Counted from the first letter of the stretch, positions 12,778 through 44,540 are shown. The stretch: 64,000 nt of DNA from Misgurnus anguillicaudatus (GCF_027580225.2 NC_073358.2:24082501-24146500), one strand, 5' to 3'. Numbers and translations: made by a program. The notes: generated by a model from the sequence alone, not told the origin.

Positions 12778-13107
12778 AAGGAGCATTTCACCCGTAGAAA
12801 CATTAATTTTTATTGAAAGTGTGTCATATTTGTAGTCGAAAGTAACATACATTTAGAATTTGGTGCCTATTTGACCGAGAAAAGGAGTGTTTGTAGTCTA
12901 ACCTCCTCAACAAAGATATTGGACTTCCTTCTTTCAATGATGCAAAATGATGATTTTTACATCATTGAAAGAAGAAAGTGCAACGCTGCAATCTGTATAT
13001 CTCCTTTTTCAGCGGCAACTGAGGAAATGATCCACGACCATTCAAAAACATGACTGGGGTTCTAACTATACAAAACTCAATGCAAATGGGTAAAGTGTCC
13101 CTTTAGA
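12778..13107. repeat. MITE with short inverted ends
   Basis: Left tip TAAAGGAGCATTTCACCC and right tip GGGTAAAGTGTCCCTTTA are inverted with a few mismatches. It abuts the preceding foldback element, suggesting that these elements share a preferred TTAA-like target. An internal hairpin (CTTTCAATGATG / CATCATTGAAAG) is also visible. Confidence 0.6.
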
Positions 13108-13137
13108 ATTTGAGACCAGATTTGAGAAGCTAACCTC

Positions 13138-14010
13138 TTAAAGGGGACCGAGAATTAAAATATGTTTTTACCTTGTCTTAGTTGAATAACGATAGTCTAC
13201 CCACATTTACGAACATACAAAAAGTGCTAGACATTCTTAACATTTCCGTTTCATAGAAATTCTTCCTTTAGAAAGGTCCGCCAGAAAATGGCCTAATCTG
13301 AACAGCGGATACATGTTACGTAAAATGCATCTCACTCCCATTCAATTCCCTCCTATTCAAAATAATTTGCATACATCCGGCCTCTCGCTTCGAACGGGAA
13401 GTAAATTGCAGCAGTGTTCGCGAAGTTCAAGCCAAAATGGCGAGTTCCATTCCGAGGTGAGCTCTTCTATCTGGTCTCTTCGTCATGAACGTTTTGGTCA
13501 TGAACGTATGTGGTGGAAAACAAAACCTGAAGTATTATAGCATCTATAAGAACAGTCTTTGTCATTTCAATGTAGAACTAGGCACAGCTAGACAAACCTT
13601 CTTCTCCAACATTATAAACAACAACACAAACAACACTTGCACTCTTTTTGCTACTGTAGAGAGACTAAGGGCGCACTCACACTATCCAAACCAAACCGCG
13701 CTTGGGCGCGTTTGACCCCCAAAGCCTGGTTTGTTTGACAAGTGTGATCGCTCTGTTCCGCGCCCGGGCGCGGATTGGTTAATCGCGCCACGGCCGGGTT
13801 GCAGAGGTGGGCCGGAGCGCGGTTCACTTGGGCTCAGGCACGGAAGGCTGTGGTGTGAGCGCATTCGCGCCTGAGCGCGATTCAAAAGGTGAAGACGTCA
13901 GCTGCGCGACCACTCACCTTCATCTGCCGCCGTAAAAACCTTTTGGTGCGCGCAGCGGGGTTACGTGAATGTCCGAGCTGCGCACGTGACAGATCAACTA
14001 AGCAATATGA
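13138..14010. other. repeat-derived stretch, unassigned
   Basis: 13138-13450 begins TTAAAGGGGACCGAG and looks like one arm of a further MITE. From about 13669 a very GC-rich block starts GGGCGCACTCACACT and continues with multiple GCGC words, resembling one end of a Harbinger-type MITE whose other end is missing. No gene is supported. Confidence 0.4.
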
Positions 14011-14059
14011 TGACATGTGAGAGGGCTGTCTGTAATCGCGCACCAAACGACTCCGATTA

Positions 14060-14976
14060 AAAAACACAGACTTATCATTACGGTGGGTTCCACGGCCTCA
14101 TATTGTACTGTGGTCAGTCAGATATCATTACAACAACCTCAGAAGTTAGTCATTCTCTCAGAATTTGACACAATTGATATAAAAACCTTAGAAGAAACAG
14201 TACAACATCTTAAAGCATCAACTTGCAGCCTTGACACGCTCCCCACATCTTTTCTCAAAAAGATACTTAACTGCTTAGAAACTGACCATTTAAAAATAGA
14301 AAATACCTCTCTGATCACAGGCACTTTTCCAAAGTCATTAAAAACGGCAGTTGTTAAGCCTCTGTTAAAAAAGAGTAACTTAGACAAAACCATACTTAGC
14401 AACTACAGACCAATCTCAAATCTTCTGTTTATAGGCAAGATCATTGAAAAAGTTGTTTTCAATCAACTGAACAAATTCTTAAACTCAAATGGCTATCTGG
14501 ACAATTTTCAATCTGGCTTCCGTCAGCATCCCAACACAGAGACAGTGCTCATAAAGATAATAAATGATATTCGCTTAAACTCTGATTCAGGTAAAATATC
14601 AGTGCTGATGCTACTAGATCTTAGTGCTGCCTTTGGCACGGTAGATCACACCATACTCTTATGTAGACTGGAAAACTGGGTAGGGCTTTCTGGGATGGGC
14701 CTCAAATGGTTTAAATCATACCTAAAAGGGAGAGGTTACTATGTGAACATAGGTAACCATAAATCTAATTGGACATCCATGACATGTGGAGTCCCACAGG
14801 ATTCAATCCTTGCACCACTTCTGTTTAATTTGTATATGCTCCCACTTGGTCAAATAATGAAAAAGAACCAAATTGCTTACCACAGCTTTGCAGATGACAC
14901 CCAGATATACTTAGCCCTGTCACCCAATGACTACAGCACCATTGACTATTTATGTAAATGCATTGAAATTTTATGA
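14060..14976 (+). pseudogene. L2-like LINE reverse transcriptase, 5' part
   Basis: The uninterrupted 319-codon frame 14017-14976 carries LINE RT hallmarks in order: TAVVKPLLKKSNLD, then NYRPISNL, SGFRQHPNTET, LLDLSAAFGTVDH, GVPQDSILAPLLFNLY and the catalytic box FADD in YHSFADDTQIYL. The spacing fits L2/CR1-type elements. The usual GS in 'PQGS' is DS here and the 'AFDTVDH' Asp is Gly, both likely inactivating. The frame stops where a 1.2-kb insertion begins, and the downstream part of the same LINE resumes at 16221. Confidence 0.85.
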
Positions 14977-15904
14977 AATACATTAATTTATCATGAATTC
15001 TGTGTAATTAAACCTAAAAAAAATAAGGCAACTAACCAAATGCACTATTTTTTGTATAATTTAATGTTATTTTTTTTAAATGTTGAGTTTTAGAACAGTT
15101 TTTTGTCACAAATTTTCTTTGGAGGGCCGCGAAGGAATGCACCGTACACAAGGGGGGCCACATGCTGAAAAAGTTTGGGAACCACTGGGCTAACACACCC
15201 CCTCTCGTCATTTCAGACCCCCTCCAAAACACTGAAACCATGGCGAAGCGGCTCTCCACAACTCTACGCTAAGCCCTCAGTTGCGAGCAGTTCCCACATG
15301 ACTTTTATGCGAGCGAAGAACTGTCAGTTTGTATGTTTTGTCAACATTCCGTTGACTGGGAGCGCAAAGATACATGCACTCTCTCATCCAAGTCTCTCTA
15401 GCTGCACCTCTCTCACGTGCACGAGCAATCACATCTGTCTAAAGTCTGAAAACAAATCCTCATGTATTTGTTCAGTTTTATGCGTTTCAAGCGAGCTGAG
15501 GCAAACTATTCCTTGCGTTTAAAATATAATCATCTGCATCATCTGTAGGTTTCTGCAAAAACACCACATTTTGAGCAAAAAGCAGAGATAATTCCATTTT
15601 TGTGACAGACTTTTCATAGAGATCCCATTCAGAGCGATCTTTAATACAGACACGGACATGCAGCTGCTTGCCATAGGGCAATACTTTCGGGTTTAAAAAG
15701 TTGCGGAAGGGCGCCACCTGGTGGATAATAGCGGTATTGAGGAAAGCCGGAAATACTCGTCATTGGCAGGGAAGCATTTTCTCTTGATTGACGAGAGATC
15801 TCGAAAGAGTTAAAATATGGATCGCGTTCCGCTGGACCGACGTGTTGTACATGTGTAGCCTTCTGCAACAACACTAAACAATGCATTGAATTGAGTAAAA
15901 TGTT

Positions 15905-15969
<65 letters not shown>

Positions 15970-16220
15970 TTCAAACAGGGAATGTGAAAAATTTTTACCT
16001 CAATAAATTTAAGGTCATTCCTATTGTATTTGTGTTCATTTTAATCATTAACATTAAAGGCACACTCTTTTTATGACTAAAAGTACAGTAAAGGTAAAAA
16101 ATAATTGCCAAATATTAAAACTGAATTTGCAAAAATTAAAAAGGACAAAACAGAATTTGGGAAAAAATAAAACGGAATTTGGGGAAAAAAAGGGATTTTA
16201 TGGGGCCCCACTTCCTCTAG
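14977..16220. mobile_element. composite insertion splitting the LINE
   Basis: LINE coding sequence is interrupted exactly here and resumes in the expected place afterwards, so this block was inserted. It ends GGGGCCCCACTTCCTCTAG, a fish repeat terminus, and includes GTTTGGGAACCACTGGG near 15174, the tip of another repeat. A segment at 15385-15835 matches part of the hAT at 2640-3356. Exact ends and target duplication could not be fixed by eye. Confidence 0.6.
15903..15966 (+). repeat. (TG)n microsatellite
   Basis: About 30 consecutive TG units. The neighbouring Cys-Val open frame is an artefact of it. Confidence 0.97.
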
Positions 16221-16935
16221 TTAAACAAAGACAAAATTGAAGTCATTGTATTTGGAAATAAAGATGAAGCTCTCAAGGTTAACACATACCTTGACTCTAG
16301 GGGTCTAAAGACACAAAATAAAGTCAGAAATCTTGGTGTAATTTTAGAGTCTGACCTTAATTTCAGTAGTCACGTAAAAGCGATAATCAAATCAGCTTAC
16401 TGCCATCTCAGAAATGTAGACAGGATTAGTTGTTTTGTCTCAAGACAGCACTTAGAGAAATGTGTTCATGGTTTCATCACTAGCAGGGTGGATTATTGAA
16501 AGGGACTCCTTACTGGGAGGCCAAAAAAGACCTTAAGACAGCTACAGCTCATACAGAACGCTGCTGTCAGAATTCTGACCAGAACCAAAATATCTGGGCA
16601 CATAACTCCAGTCCTCAGGTCCTTACACTGGCTTCCTGTTACATTTAGAATAGATTTTAGAGTATTGTTACTCGTTTATAAATCACTTCATGGCTTGGAA
16701 CCCAAATACATTACAGATATGCTAAATGAAAATAAACCTAACAGATTACTCAGATCATTATGATCGGGTCAGTTAGAAATACCAAGGGTTCACTCAAAAC
16801 AAGGTGTGTCAGCATTTAGCTATTATGGCACCTCTAGCTGGAATCAGCTTCCAGAAGGTATCAGATGTGCTGTAACAGTAAACACTTTTAAATCTAGATT
16901 AAAACATCTGTTTAACTCTGCATTTACTGAATGAG
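16221..16935 (+). pseudogene. L2-like LINE, 3' coding part
   Basis: The frame resumes KDKIEVIVFGNK, then NLGVILESDLNFSSHVK, QLQLIQNAAVRILTR, HITPVLRSLHWLPV, LLLVYKSLHGLEPKYI, and ends FKSRLKHLFNSAF before a stop. This is the conserved C-terminal end of fish L2 ORF2. Two internal stops are visible. It belongs with the RT fragment at 14060-14976. Confidence 0.85.
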
Positions 16936-17534
16936 CACTGTGCTGCTTCACACTGACTGCACTTTTAACTCAAGTCACTTTTACTCCTGTTTTATTCTTT
17001 TTAACATATTTTAAACTGTTTTTATTAAAATCATATTTATGTTCTTTAATTGTTATTTTAAATTCTCATGTATCTTTGTGTTTATTGTGATTTTATTGTG
17101 TTTTTCTTTTATATATTGTTTTCTCATTTCTATTTAAAACACTTTGAATGACTTCTGTGTATGAAATGTGCTATACTTTTCGTGTTCTGAAGACGGCAAA
17201 GTTTACATTCTTTTGAGTGGCAGCAAAGGCAGCCAATCAGCGTCAAGTGCTTGCATTTCATATTGAGGTTGCCAGTTAAGCCAGAAGGGATGCTAAATGG
17301 GTGCAAAACCATGTGTTTAAAATCCCCCACCCTAATATAGCTTTCTGAGAGAGGTTTTTAGAAATCTTCTAAGGCATTACATACCCAACCAAAATGTTGT
17401 TGTCTACATGTCACATCACAGAACAAGGATAAATACCCCATTCAATCATTCTATGTCACTTTAAAATTTTTGGACTGTTTATAGGTTCTGAAAACTTTCC
17501 CTCAAAACCACATCTTTTTCAGCATTCGCTTTTG

Positions 17535-17980
17535 CTCCTGCGAGAGCAGAGGAAGGTGGAGAAACAGGGCTAATGCGGGAGCAGGGAACACATCACTGCT
17601 GCGGCAGTGGAGAAAATAAAGAAAAGCAGCCTGCAGGAGCCTCGCTTTTCTCTATTTTCTCCACTGCTGCAGCAGTGATGTGTAGCAGAGGGGACTTTAC
17701 TGCTTGGCAGTGGAGAATTGTGAAAAGCAGGAGCAGAGGAAACATCACTGCTGTGGCAGGGGAGATTGTAAAAACAGGGCTCCTGCGGGAACAGAGGGAA
17801 TAGTACTGCTGCGGTGGTGGGGAAACAGGGATCCTGGAGGAGCAGAGATTGAAAAAAGCAGGGCTCCTGCTTGAGCAGACAAAACAACGTAGCTATAGCA
17901 CTGGAGATTAAGAGAGCAGAGAAAACAGTACTGCTGTGGCTATGGAGAAGCTTCACTGTTGCAGCAGAAAAAGCCAGAAT
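17535..17980 (+). repeat. degenerate minisatellite (unit about 55-60 bp)
   Basis: Several imperfect units share ACTGCTGYGGCAGTGGAGA, AAAACAGGGCTCCTGC and GGAGCAGAG. One unit is inverted relative to the rest, creating the hairpin at 17589-17682. Long open frames on both strands here (e.g. minus 17570-17986) derive from the repeat and are not genes. Confidence 0.7.
17589..17682. repeat. 39-bp inverted repeat with 16-nt loop
   Basis: Left arm 17589-17627 starts CACATCACTGCTGCGGCAGT; right arm 17644-17682 is its reverse complement with 2 mismatches in 39. It results from an inverted minisatellite unit. Confidence 0.9.
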
Positions 17981-17999
17981 GAACATTGGCTCGAGTGCG

Positions 18000-19600
18000 T
18001 GCAGAGTTGTAACCTCAACGGTGGTTTAGATGCATTTGGAGAGTATTTCTAGGGTTATTGGCTGTCTTGCATCAGGACGGGTGGGGTGTTTGGATGCCTT
18101 GCATGGATGTCTGGGTGCTGGCCTTTACTGGGAAGCGTGAGCCAAAAATAAGTTTGTGAAAAAATTCCACTTAGGTATCCTTTAATGGAGCTGGCTTGGA
18201 GATTCTTGTGGTGATTGAGGTAGGATATGATTGAGGTGATAGTCAGTATGGAAAAGTCAGGTTGTAAGAATACTGAAAAGGTCTTAAAGCACTTCCAAGC
18301 AGTTAGGTAGGATTGTAGGGTTCTAGGGGATATGGCTTGGAGAATGATATCTAGGGAGGCATTGAGAAGGGGTTACAATGGGTGGTTTTAACATTCGTGA
18401 TACGAAAACATTCGAAAGGTGGGGTGTTAATGGGACCGATCATGAAACCAGGTTCGACTTTTTTTTTAAAAGCATATGTACTGTGTCTGACTCAACGAGA
18501 GAGGACTGGAGATTAGTGCAAATTAAGCTCTGTGTAGGGAGGCATTCCACGTCAGGTTTAAAACCATGTTTGAGCCCTTTGAGGATCTGTGCTCTGATGT
18601 TGTTTGTGACAGGGGTAGTTCCAGAGCTGTAGCGTTTGGTGGAAAGGGCATCAGCAAGGTAAACAAGGTGTAATGAGATTAAGTCTTGGGTAGGTTGGAA
18701 GCCAAAGCAGGGACCACTTATGGAGGAAACCTCGCGTAGATGCCTAGGGCTTGGGGGGAGAAGGGGGAAGCTGGGAAAAGGGTAGGGGTGTCTGGGCCTA
18801 CGGATGCAGCCTCGCGCTCAAGACCGATGGTGGAGCCGCAGGTCACGGACAGGGGAAATGGTTAGAAAAACCGAAGGAAAGGCTTGGGGCCAACGCTGCT
18901 GGCGGAAGCATGCTTGAGCTGGATTGGAGACCTGTATCGCTGAAAAGTGTTGTAGCGTGCAGTGCACGGCAGGATGCCTTGCTGCACTCGGTGGAGTGTA
19001 AAGAGGATTGAGGCTTGGCGGTGGAATCTGGACCATGGCCTAGACTTGCTGAAAGACATGCTAGTGCGACCTGACGAAACCGTTCTTGCGAGGGTGGAAG
19101 AACGGCCTTTTGGTGAGTGTAAAGATGGAGCTTTATGATCTTTCCTTGTTTTGTTTGTGGCTTTGCGGCGTGGGGGGGATTTTGGAGATGGGAGGGTTGG
19201 TTGGAGAGATTGTAGAGCTCCACTTTATTCATTTTCTTGGAAAAGAAGATGTTGTCATTGGTTAATGCTTGTCTTAAACTAAGCACTGTCTATTTCTCTA
19301 CTGCAAGGATTGCCTGATGTGCTGAAGCATAGAACAATGCTGCGGAAGATGGTGGATGTCTTGATGGTGGAGGTGAAGGCGATCTACAGTGTCTTGTAGT
19401 ACGAGACGCTGGGAGGGTAGTCGTGTGGAGTTGCTGAGGCTTTTGGTGTGACTGCCAAAGCGGGAGTGTTCTTTGCTGCTGTGGAAAGTGGCATTGATGC
19501 TTGGGCCACATCCTGGGTGTTGAGGGATTCGTCATCGAATGAGTAAAATTCTTTCTCGGACATTGTGGATTTGTCGTATGTTTGTGGCAATGGATGAACC
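18000..19600 (-). pseudogene. DIRS-like tyrosine-recombinase retroelement remnant
   Basis: On the minus strand, about 18355-18150 is open for over 60 codons and reads QAISPRTLQSYLTAWKCFKT, then ITSIISYLNHHKNLQASSIK and GYLSGIF. This fits the N-terminal core-binding domain of the tyrosine recombinase of DIRS/Ngaro-type retroelements. Upstream of it on the same strand, about 18440-18378, is GFMIGPINTPPFECFRI, resembling the segment before the RT palm in these elements. Further upstream, 19590-19384 encodes a Ser/Thr/Pro-rich frame containing MSEKEFYSFDDES that could be the gag start. Most of the RT is missing and stops interrupt it, so it is a deleted, inactive copy. Family assignment rests on remembered patterns. 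Confidence 0.5.
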
Positions 19601-19802
19601 GAATGCTGAAACTATCGATTGCCAGTCTATATAGGTTTCCATTAATGCTGATCAGGCGGACACCTAATTGCTGATTAATTACAGCTGGTCACAATTAATG
19701 CGGATTATCAAACAGGACTGTGCATGACTTTGCAAGAGGGAACTGTTACACTAAACATGAGCATGGACTTGCCCACAACATTAAAGCTACAATGAAAGAT
19801 GG

Positions 19803-20987
19803 TAGGGGTGTGCAAAAAAATCGATTCACATTTGAATCGCGATTCAAGCATTGCCGATTCAGAATCGATTCATAGAATTCCAAAAATCGATTCATATATA
19901 TATATTTTTTAACGCCGTGTTACTATCGTCCTGAAATGAGTTGATCTCAGTATTCCCATAGATGGCGCGTCGAAGTCACACTGATGCCTGCACACTCTTG
20001 TCACAGTGTTTACCCACACATTGCTGTGCAGCACTGCCCAGGTTAACAAGTGCCCAAGTATATCTGGCATCAAATTTTGTCTTTTTTGTTTTTCGATGAT
20101 GATGACACTCTTTAATAATGACATTTTGTGTGCGACATAATGAGTTCGGTGTGCGTTCACGGATGCGACGTGAAAAAGCTTGTGTCACATTGTATCCTTC
20201 ATGTTTCTGAACTTGAGCAAAGTTTTACCATTATAGGACTTCACGGAGCACCCGCGGCCCATATGGTTCCGGGTTTGTATTTGAAATGGTCAGTCGGGTC
20301 CGTGTCAGTCATAGTTAATTACTCCGGGTCCCGAGTCTGATTAATATTGTGTGTAAAACCCGAGTCGAACGGAGAGTGGCCGTGAGCGCTACCGCGCTAA
20401 AGCTAGCTCTTTTCTATTATTATTAATAAACCATATATTTTCTAAAACCTATTGCAATGAACGAGCAAAGCTCAAGCTGACTCAAGATTTACAAAACGCA
20501 AAGCTGTAATGTAACGTCCCCTGTCACTGTGACAGCAAGTAGACTTTTGAATCTGAAATAATGAGTGGATTTAGCTTTTTTTTAATCGGCAAGAGAGATA
20601 TAGAAAGAGAGGCACTTTTCCTGCTTCTGCTCTAATAGAAATAATAACCATTATAACACCATTCACATTTATAATCTATAGATCTGCACTGTCTATCATT
20701 AATATACTATATTATTGTATTTAATAGAGTTTGATAAAAGGGGTCATCTAATTGCTTCATATCAGTTTTTATTTTTGCATAAAGACATAAAGTAATATCA
20801 AACTACATTTAATTTGTTGTGTTTATTTTCTTTAAAATTGTATATCTACTACAATCAGTCACATAGGAAAAAGTAAACTACATTTACATACTTTGAATCG
20901 TTTTTGAATCGAAAATCGATTCTGAATCGAATCTTGAGCCTAAAAATCGGAATCGAATCGTGAAATTTTCTGAATCGTGCACCCCTA
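19803..20987. mobile_element. hAT-type element
   Basis: Ends TAGGGGTGTGCA and TGCACCCCTA are inverted, followed inward by clusters of ATCGATTC/GAATCGAT words. The 8-bp target duplication AAAGATGG is perfect (19795-19802, 20988-20995). No transposase frame. Confidence 0.92.
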
Positions 20988-20995
20988 AAAGATGG

Positions 20996-21580
20996 GTACG
21001 AAGCTATGTAGTAAAATGCATTTTTAAGAAAATACTTTTTAGAACAAACATAGAAAAGCAATAGGCTATAAATATATATATAAAAATATATATAAGGAAA
21101 AGTAAATGACAGCATGAAAATGATAAAAAAAATACATTTTAGTTTATGGTCAAAAAAATATTATATACATTTAAATCACCATGGGCGTTCCTCTGCCGCC
21201 TCAGCTGGAAAAATCCTAGAGGAAACACTGATACAAGGTATTTGTTTCAGAGGTCAGTTTAGTCACTAGCTACACTACGCAACCTGAGTGTATCTGATAA
21301 AATGGTCTATAAACTGTTTCACATATACTGTATTTCCTGTAGTACACCCAACAAGATTTTATTTTGAATTACAACTTGGCCTTTGAACATTTATGTGTTG
21401 TAGGAATATCATAAACACTGAACTGAATGCTTGAATACTGACATAAAAGTTTGTAAAAAGCTAGCTGACGCAGTAAAAGTTTAAAAACTATATTATACTA
21501 TATAAACTGTTTGCTGTAGCCCCACATACAGTACAACCGGTAAGCAGTAACGAAAACAGAAAGACCCTGTGTTTGTATAG
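20996..21580. other. no gene recognised; repeat fragment near 21180-21235
   Basis: Contains CCTAGAGGAAACACTG at about 21218, resembling one end of the CAGTGTTTCC-type DNA transposon seen complete at 33553-35911. Nothing else is assignable. Confidence 0.4.
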
Positions 21581-21599
21581 GAGTGGGGTTTTTAGAGAC

Positions 21600-22508
21600 C
21601 ACATCGCTCCTGTGCTTCTGTGAAGCAAGATCTTATCTCCTAGACCTTGCTACTGCACATTTTTCTACATTTAGACATGGTAAGATAAATTTGTTTTTGG
21701 AAATATTCAAACATATATGTTACTCATCAATTTCACATAACAAATGTTTACATATATTTCACAACCACAGCTATAACAGAACTGACCAAAGTAACCCCTG
21801 GTTGTTGTTGTTTAGTGTCTTGTTTATCCTGAACCATCAAACTGCCCAGTGGTCCTTAGACCAAAATTCTATGCTTTTTTGCACCTTTTGCATGCACTTG
21901 GCAACAGTGACTTTATGATGTTGAGATCTATCTCTTTTTTTACTACTATTACAAACTCAACTATTTACAAATAAAAACAAACAAGGCAATTTGCTGATGC
22001 TTAAGAAGGTAACATTTGACATTAAAAACTAGATGTATGTGCACCTTTAAACAGAATGACTGGTTGTTTTGTTACTTTTGTCATCTTATTTTTCTTTAAA
22101 TGCTCTCCAAAAGCTAAACAAGATTTCTTGTAAGATTACAAAAAATAAGTCTCAGTAGTCAAAAATGAAACAGCACACGATGTTGATGTTACTTTTCTGT
22201 TGTGGTTTTTACAGGTTTGAATGTATGTCAGAGAGAGCTAATAACTAACAGAGGTTTAACCACTGAGCTGCAGTTTGATGTCTCACTGCCATTTTCTTTT
22301 CAATAGACCTCTTAAAGTCAGACAGAAAAGCAGATATGGAGTCAGCTCACTTCTGGGATCATAAGGATATTCCTACAGCTGGAATCTGGATTGTCGGAGT
22401 TCTGCATCTTAATCTGTAATAGGCAGCAGTCTGATTGAAGTCTTCACCACTATAATCTGTTCAGAGATTGGCTGATTAGCCTCTGAGCAAACTGAACTAC
22501 CTCCTGGT
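21600..22508 (+). pseudogene. decayed upstream copy of the Ig-receptor signal and V-domain exons
   Basis: Near 21660-21679 the sequence TCTACATTTAGACATG followed by a GTAAGA donor resembles the end of the intact signal exon at 22599 (GTTACATTTAAACATG / GTAAGC). From 22216, after a TTTTTACAG acceptor, sequence closely parallels the intact Ig exon at 28569: GTTTGAATGYATG..AGA, then GAGCTGCAGT.TGATGTC, CAGCAGTCTGATT and AATCTGTTCAGAGA.TTGGCTG. A deletion in the middle and several stops (e.g. in CTTTTCAATAGACC) destroy the frame. It lies directly 5' of the intact signal exon, so the locus expanded by tandem duplication. Its transmembrane part is missing. Confidence 0.75.
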
Positions 22509-22532
22509 ATTGAACTGCTGCTGTTCTGAAAC

Positions 22533-42156
<19,624 letters not shown>

Positions 42157-42618
42157 AACTGATGTGCATCAACAAGTTTAAAAGTTCTGCACATCTGTTC
42201 GGGAGGAGTTTGATCATCTAAACCTGTCAATCATTATTTCCAGTGTATGCAGCAGTCTACTTATACTGGCATCCCTTTTACACTGACTCCAGCTTCTTTA
42301 TTCTTATTACTTCAATCCAATTCTGTAGGTCAAGTCTTGGACAGAGCCCAAGTCAAATTAGTTTACTTTTCCATTTTGTTAATTGACAGATGAATTTGTG
42401 AAAGCAATAAGAGTGATTATAACATATCAGAGATTGGTGCAGAGTTTTAATCAATTTGCATTATTACAGATTTGTACTGACCACACTTTTAAGACTATTA
42501 AATATTATAATTTTCTGTCCATTCTGATACAGATGACAAAAACATGAATGCATTGCATTCTCTTTTTACAGTGCATTTTGGGGTAATGTTTACAATTAGG
42601 CAGTAATAGCCTGTCTTG

Positions 42619-43213
42619 TAGTGAGGGGGACAAGACCGCCTATGCCGAGTTCGAGTCAAGACAGAGTCTTTGAAGGGTCGAGACGTAGTCGAGACCGACT
42701 CCGTTGGTTTTTAAATACAGTCGAGACCGAGTCCTTTAGGCGTCGAGACCAAGACCATAAAAACATGTCAGTTTTTATATTCATGATTTAATATCACCCC
42801 AGTTAATAGTCAACAGTTAGGCCTACAGACTAAGCTAGATTGGGAATTGTTTAGAGGAGCAGTCTTAACATCTTAATATGGACTATGCTTTTACTATCAT
42901 AAAAAAAATCCCTACCACATGCATCATCATTCTAGAGATAAATAAACGGCTCTGATGGCAGTATCTTTGCATTGCACAATGGGATGTCATTTTCAAATAA
43001 TGCCTGTCAACATTGCATTTTATTATTATTGTTATGTGTTTTTTTATATGAACATAAAAAAATGTGTTGGTCTCGAGGACTCGGTCTGAACTTACGGGTC
43101 CTTCTCCTCTCACTGTGGTCCGAGACCAAATCAAGAAGAAAGAGTCTTTGAAGGAACAAGTCCGAGAAAGCAGAAATCCGGTCTCGAGACCAGACTCGAG
43201 TACTACATCACTA
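42619..43213. mobile_element. hAT-type element
   Basis: Tips TAGTGAGG and CATCACTA are imperfectly inverted, with internal GAGTCAAG/CTCGAGAC words typical of one fish hAT family. Flanking 8-mers CTGTCTTG (42611-42618) and TTGTCTTG (43214-43221) match at seven positions. Confidence 0.75.
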
Positions 43214-43858
43214 TTGTCTTGTATACCAAAAGTCACAGCTACTGAATACAGAGTTTATTTGATAGAGATAGATGTGGTAATTTGTGGTCTTTGAACAACA
43301 TTTGCGCATAAAACAAAGTGCAGTGACTAAAAATTAGGTGAGAATTTTCTGTTACTCATTATTAACACATGATTAGAATCAAACCTCTGCTCCAATGAAT
43401 TGTGACATAATGTACACAGTAAAATATTAAATGATTACAAAAAATGATTACAGTGTGCTGCTCTTTTCTAAATGCACTTTTCTAACAAACAAACAGCCTA
43501 CAACAAAAATCTTTATAAAAGTGTGTGACTTGCTTTTTGAGGCCCATGCATGCAGAGAGAAGAAAAAAATGGTCCACAGAGCTAGAAGGAAATGACGGCA
43601 GAACTGATGACTTGTCCAGCAAACTCTTCACCCACATCCACATGCAGAGCAAACTGAAAGTTTCGGTGCCACTCACTCACTGAAGAATATGACATTCTGA
43701 CAGGCTTCTTTCTTCATGTTTCCTTTATAAATGGTAAGGTACATTTTGTTATTTATATTTATATTTATGATTTTAATCAACCATTTTCAGCTAATCTTAA
43801 CCTAACTGCAGATGTAAAGCAAAGATATGAACGTGTGGTTAATAATTGTGAGAAGTTA

Positions 43859-44069
43859 TTACACTCCAAAAATGGCTAGGTTATTTTTAAGCCATGTTGG
43901 GTAAATATTGGACAGAACACTGGGTTGTTTTAACCCTACTGCTGGTCTATTTTATCCTATGGTTGCATAACAACAACCCAATATTGGGTCATTTTTAATC
44001 CAGCATGTGTTCTGTCCAATACTTACCCATTATGGGTTAAAAAATAACCCAGCCATTTTAAGAATGTAA
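43859..44069. repeat. palindromic MITE
   Basis: The left half (AAAATGGCTAGGTTATTTTT ... TTGGACAGAACAC) is mirrored by the right half (GTGTTCTGTCCAA ... AAAATAACCCAGCCATTTT). About 210 bp, no coding capacity. It sits 190 bp upstream of the decayed Ig exon of the second receptor unit. Confidence 0.85.
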
Positions 44070-44255
44070 CCTGCTCAAAAATATATTCTAGTCCAAATAA
44101 ACATTGAGCACTATAATTTGATTCCATATGTTTTAAAACATAAAAGAAAGCCCAGAAACCCCCCGATTGCATAATGTTTGATCAACCTGCGATGTTCAGA
44201 CGGAAACTGGTGAATACAGTAGGCTGATGTTTGTTGCTGTTGTGGTTTTCTCAGG

Positions 44256-44540
44256 TCTGAGTAAATGTAGACAGGGGAAGTTAAGATACACCTAAACTGA
44301 GCTGCAAACAGACCCTCTGGTACATTGCTACTCTGTTACCTGCTGTTCAAATCAGGCGGCACTGGATAAAGATAGCTTGTTGTATTATACAGTATCTAAT
44401 CTTTTGGAGAAAATCTGAAAGGTGAAGTAAATGCTTGAAATGGGAAATTACTGTGTACTTGTTTGTAGTTGCATCTGGGTCTTTACAACGGTCTGAGGAT
44501 TTAAACTATAGCATTAACCTTCAGGAAACAGGATTTCACA
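44256..44540 (+). pseudogene. decayed V-domain exon of the second receptor unit
   Basis: After GGTTTTCTCAG, the sequence GTCTGAGTAAATGTAGACAG then GAGCTGCA.ACAGA and CTGTTCAAATCAG parallels the intact exon at 28569 (GTTTGAATGCATGCCAGACA, GAGCTGCAGTCTGATG, CTGTTCTTTTAAATCAG). Stops occur early (ACC TAA) and the downstream part is scrambled. A possible signal-exon relic (TTTATAAATG before GTAAGG) lies at about 43734. Confidence 0.6.

Noticed and set aside
13669..14010. GC-rich block as a CpG-island promoter
   Set aside because: It starts with a MITE-like GGGCGCACTCACACT tip, is next to a LINE and has no gene downstream.
17535..17980. Possible CRISPR-like array
   Set aside because: Repeats are long, degenerate and without regular unique spacers; the DNA is a vertebrate genome.
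17570..17986. 138-codon minus-strand frame
   Set aside because: It lies wholly in the minisatellite and has no start context or domain.
18751..19286. Overlapping frames of 65-147 codons on both strands
   Set aside because: They lie in the DIRS-like remnant, overlap each other and lack any recognised domain.
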